A stretch of 6,612 nt of DNA from Chthoniobacter sp. Lineage in GTDB: Bacteria; Verrucomicrobiota; Verrucomicrobiia; Chthoniobacterales; Chthoniobacteraceae. Positions 5,858-6,612 of the stretch are shown here, piece by piece. Below the pieces are notes generated by a model. That model was not told the origin of the DNA. It searched no databases and saw only the letters and a list, made by a program, of their open reading frames with translations. Position 1 is the first letter of the stretch. Every line of letters starts with the position of its first letter. Where the stretch lies: assembly GCA_025352865.1 (NCBI GenBank), contig JANXSB010000607.1, positions 1-6,612 on the forward strand, given 5' to 3'. The translations under genes and the position numbers were made by a program.

Positions 5858-6612
5858 TTATTCGCGCAGGCTGACGGCGAGTTCGGTCTTGAGGCGGTCC
5901 TTGAGCTTGGCGTGGGCGGCGTTCACCTCCTCGGCGGTGAGCGTGCGCTCGGCGCTGCGGTAGGTGAGCGAGTAGGCGAGCGATTTGCGATCGGCGGGGA
6001 CGCGCGCGCCGGTCGGGTCGGTGAAGACATCGAACAGCTCGACGCCCGTGAGCAGCGGTTCTTTCGCTTTTTTCAAAACGGACTCGATCTCCGCGTGCGG
6101 TAGCGCGAGCGGCGCGACGAGGGCGATGTCGCGCGAGGTCGCGGGAAAGCGCGGGATGTCGCGGTATTTTTTCGCGGCGTCCGTCGCGGGCAGCGCGTCG
6201 AGATCGATCTCGGCGAAGAGCACGGGCGTGGTGGCGTCGAGCGCGCGCGCGTCCTTTGGCCAGAGCTGGCCGGCGTAACCGATTTCCTTGCCGCCGACTT
6301 TGATCGTGAGCGAAAGGGCGAGCGTGGGATTCTCGTCCGGCACGAATTCCGTGCCCGCGCCGAGCACGGCGGCGATGACGCCTTTGAGATGAAACAAATC
6401 CGCCTCGCTCCCCTCGCCCGCGCGCCACGAGCGCGCGGCGGTCGGGCCGGTGAGCACGAACGCGCAATGCGAAAATTCTTCCGGCGCTTGGACGTTGAAA
6501 GTGCGGCCGATTTCAAAAAGACGGATCGTCTTCGCACCCGCGCGCACATTGCCGGTGAGCGCTTTGAGCAGGCCTGGCAGCAGGCCGGGGCGGAGGATCA
6601 CCTGCTCATCGT
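5858..6612 (-). CDS. pheT: Phenylalanine-tRNA ligase beta subunit, C-terminal part (partial)
   Basis: About 250 residues of the C-terminal part are present; the gene continues past the window end (the N-terminal part is missing). PheT pairs with PheS in the (alpha-beta)2 enzyme that charges tRNA-Phe. The visible part opens in the B6/B7 catalytic-like core with ILRPGLLPGLLKAL then AGAKTIRLFEIGRTF, a hallmark of PheT. It passes through a VGGKEIGYAGQLWP strand segment and ends in the ferredoxin-fold anticodon-binding (FDX-ACB) domain: PRFPATSRDIALVAPLALPH, GVELFDVFTD and KSLAYSLTYRSAERTLTAEEV, finishing LRE and TAA. The GTG at 6599-6601 is internal, not a start, since coding continues upstream in frame. 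It is the first gene of the minus-strand unit that continues into the 6S-like RNA and terminator; no zapA lies between. Confidence 0.96.
   Translation of the reverse strand, partial: DEQVILRPGLLPGLLKALTGNVRAGAKTIRLFEIGRTFNVQAPEEFSHCAFVLTGPTAARSWRAGEGSEADLFHLKGVIAAVLGAGTEFVPDENPTLALSLTIKVGGKEIGYAGQLWPKDARALDATTPVLFAEIDLDALPATDAAKKYRDIPRFPATSRDIALVAPLALPHAEIESVLKKAKEPLLTGVELFDVFTDPTGARVPADRKSLAYSLTYRSAERTLTAEEVNAAHAKLKDRLKTELAVSLRE

Noticed and set aside
5760..6467. 235-residue minus-strand frame over pheT
   Set aside because: Arg/Ala-rich shadow in another frame. The frame ending at 5858 has clear PheT and FDX-ACB motifs.

Overview
The window looks like a piece of a high-GC chromosome from the Verrucomicrobiota, most likely an Opitutaceae-like soil or freshwater lineage. 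This is inferred, not proven. The clues are the palindromic 9-nt repeat whose translation reads TDYTDY / NPCNPC (commonly met between genes of that phylum), a secreted single-domain carbohydrate-binding-like protein, start codons without Shine-Dalgarno sequences, and GC-rich coding.

Layout. (1) Positions 1-2194 hold a tightly coupled two-gene unit on the + strand: an AlbA_2 (Schlafen-type) protein with a C-terminal GHKL-like ATPase region, overlapping by ATGA with a ParA/MinD-type deviant Walker ATPase. This unit is visibly less GC-rich than the rest and has no ParB, replication or partition partner in view, so it looks like an acquired accessory module. It is the best candidate here for a poorly described system. 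(2) Positions 2209-3937 hold three ordinary high-GC + strand genes: a cupin protein, a VOC/glyoxalase-type (catechol dioxygenase-like) protein, and a small exported beta-rich protein. (3) Positions 3938-4340 are non-coding, lying between convergent genes, and contain several short hairpins. (4) Positions 4341-5282 (-) encode a stand-alone 5'-3' exonuclease/flap endonuclease of the DNA polymerase I N-domain type. (5) Positions 5283-5857 are non-coding but dense: a palindromic repeat (5333-5420), a strong minus-strand intrinsic terminator (5482-5532), and a roughly 181-nt structured RNA (5540-5720, -) that I call a probable 6S RNA. (6) Positions 5858-6612 (-) are the C-terminal part of pheT, running off the window.

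How the pieces relate. The minus-strand block pheT, structured RNA, terminator is a coherent unit: the RNA follows pheT, has a long-range closing stem, and ends at the terminator. This matches the pheT/zapA/ssrS neighbourhood known in other bacteria, with zapA missing. The exonuclease lies beyond the terminator and should have its own promoter. The cupin and VOC genes may be co-transcribed. The AlbA_2/ParA pair is translationally coupled, and its products probably act together.
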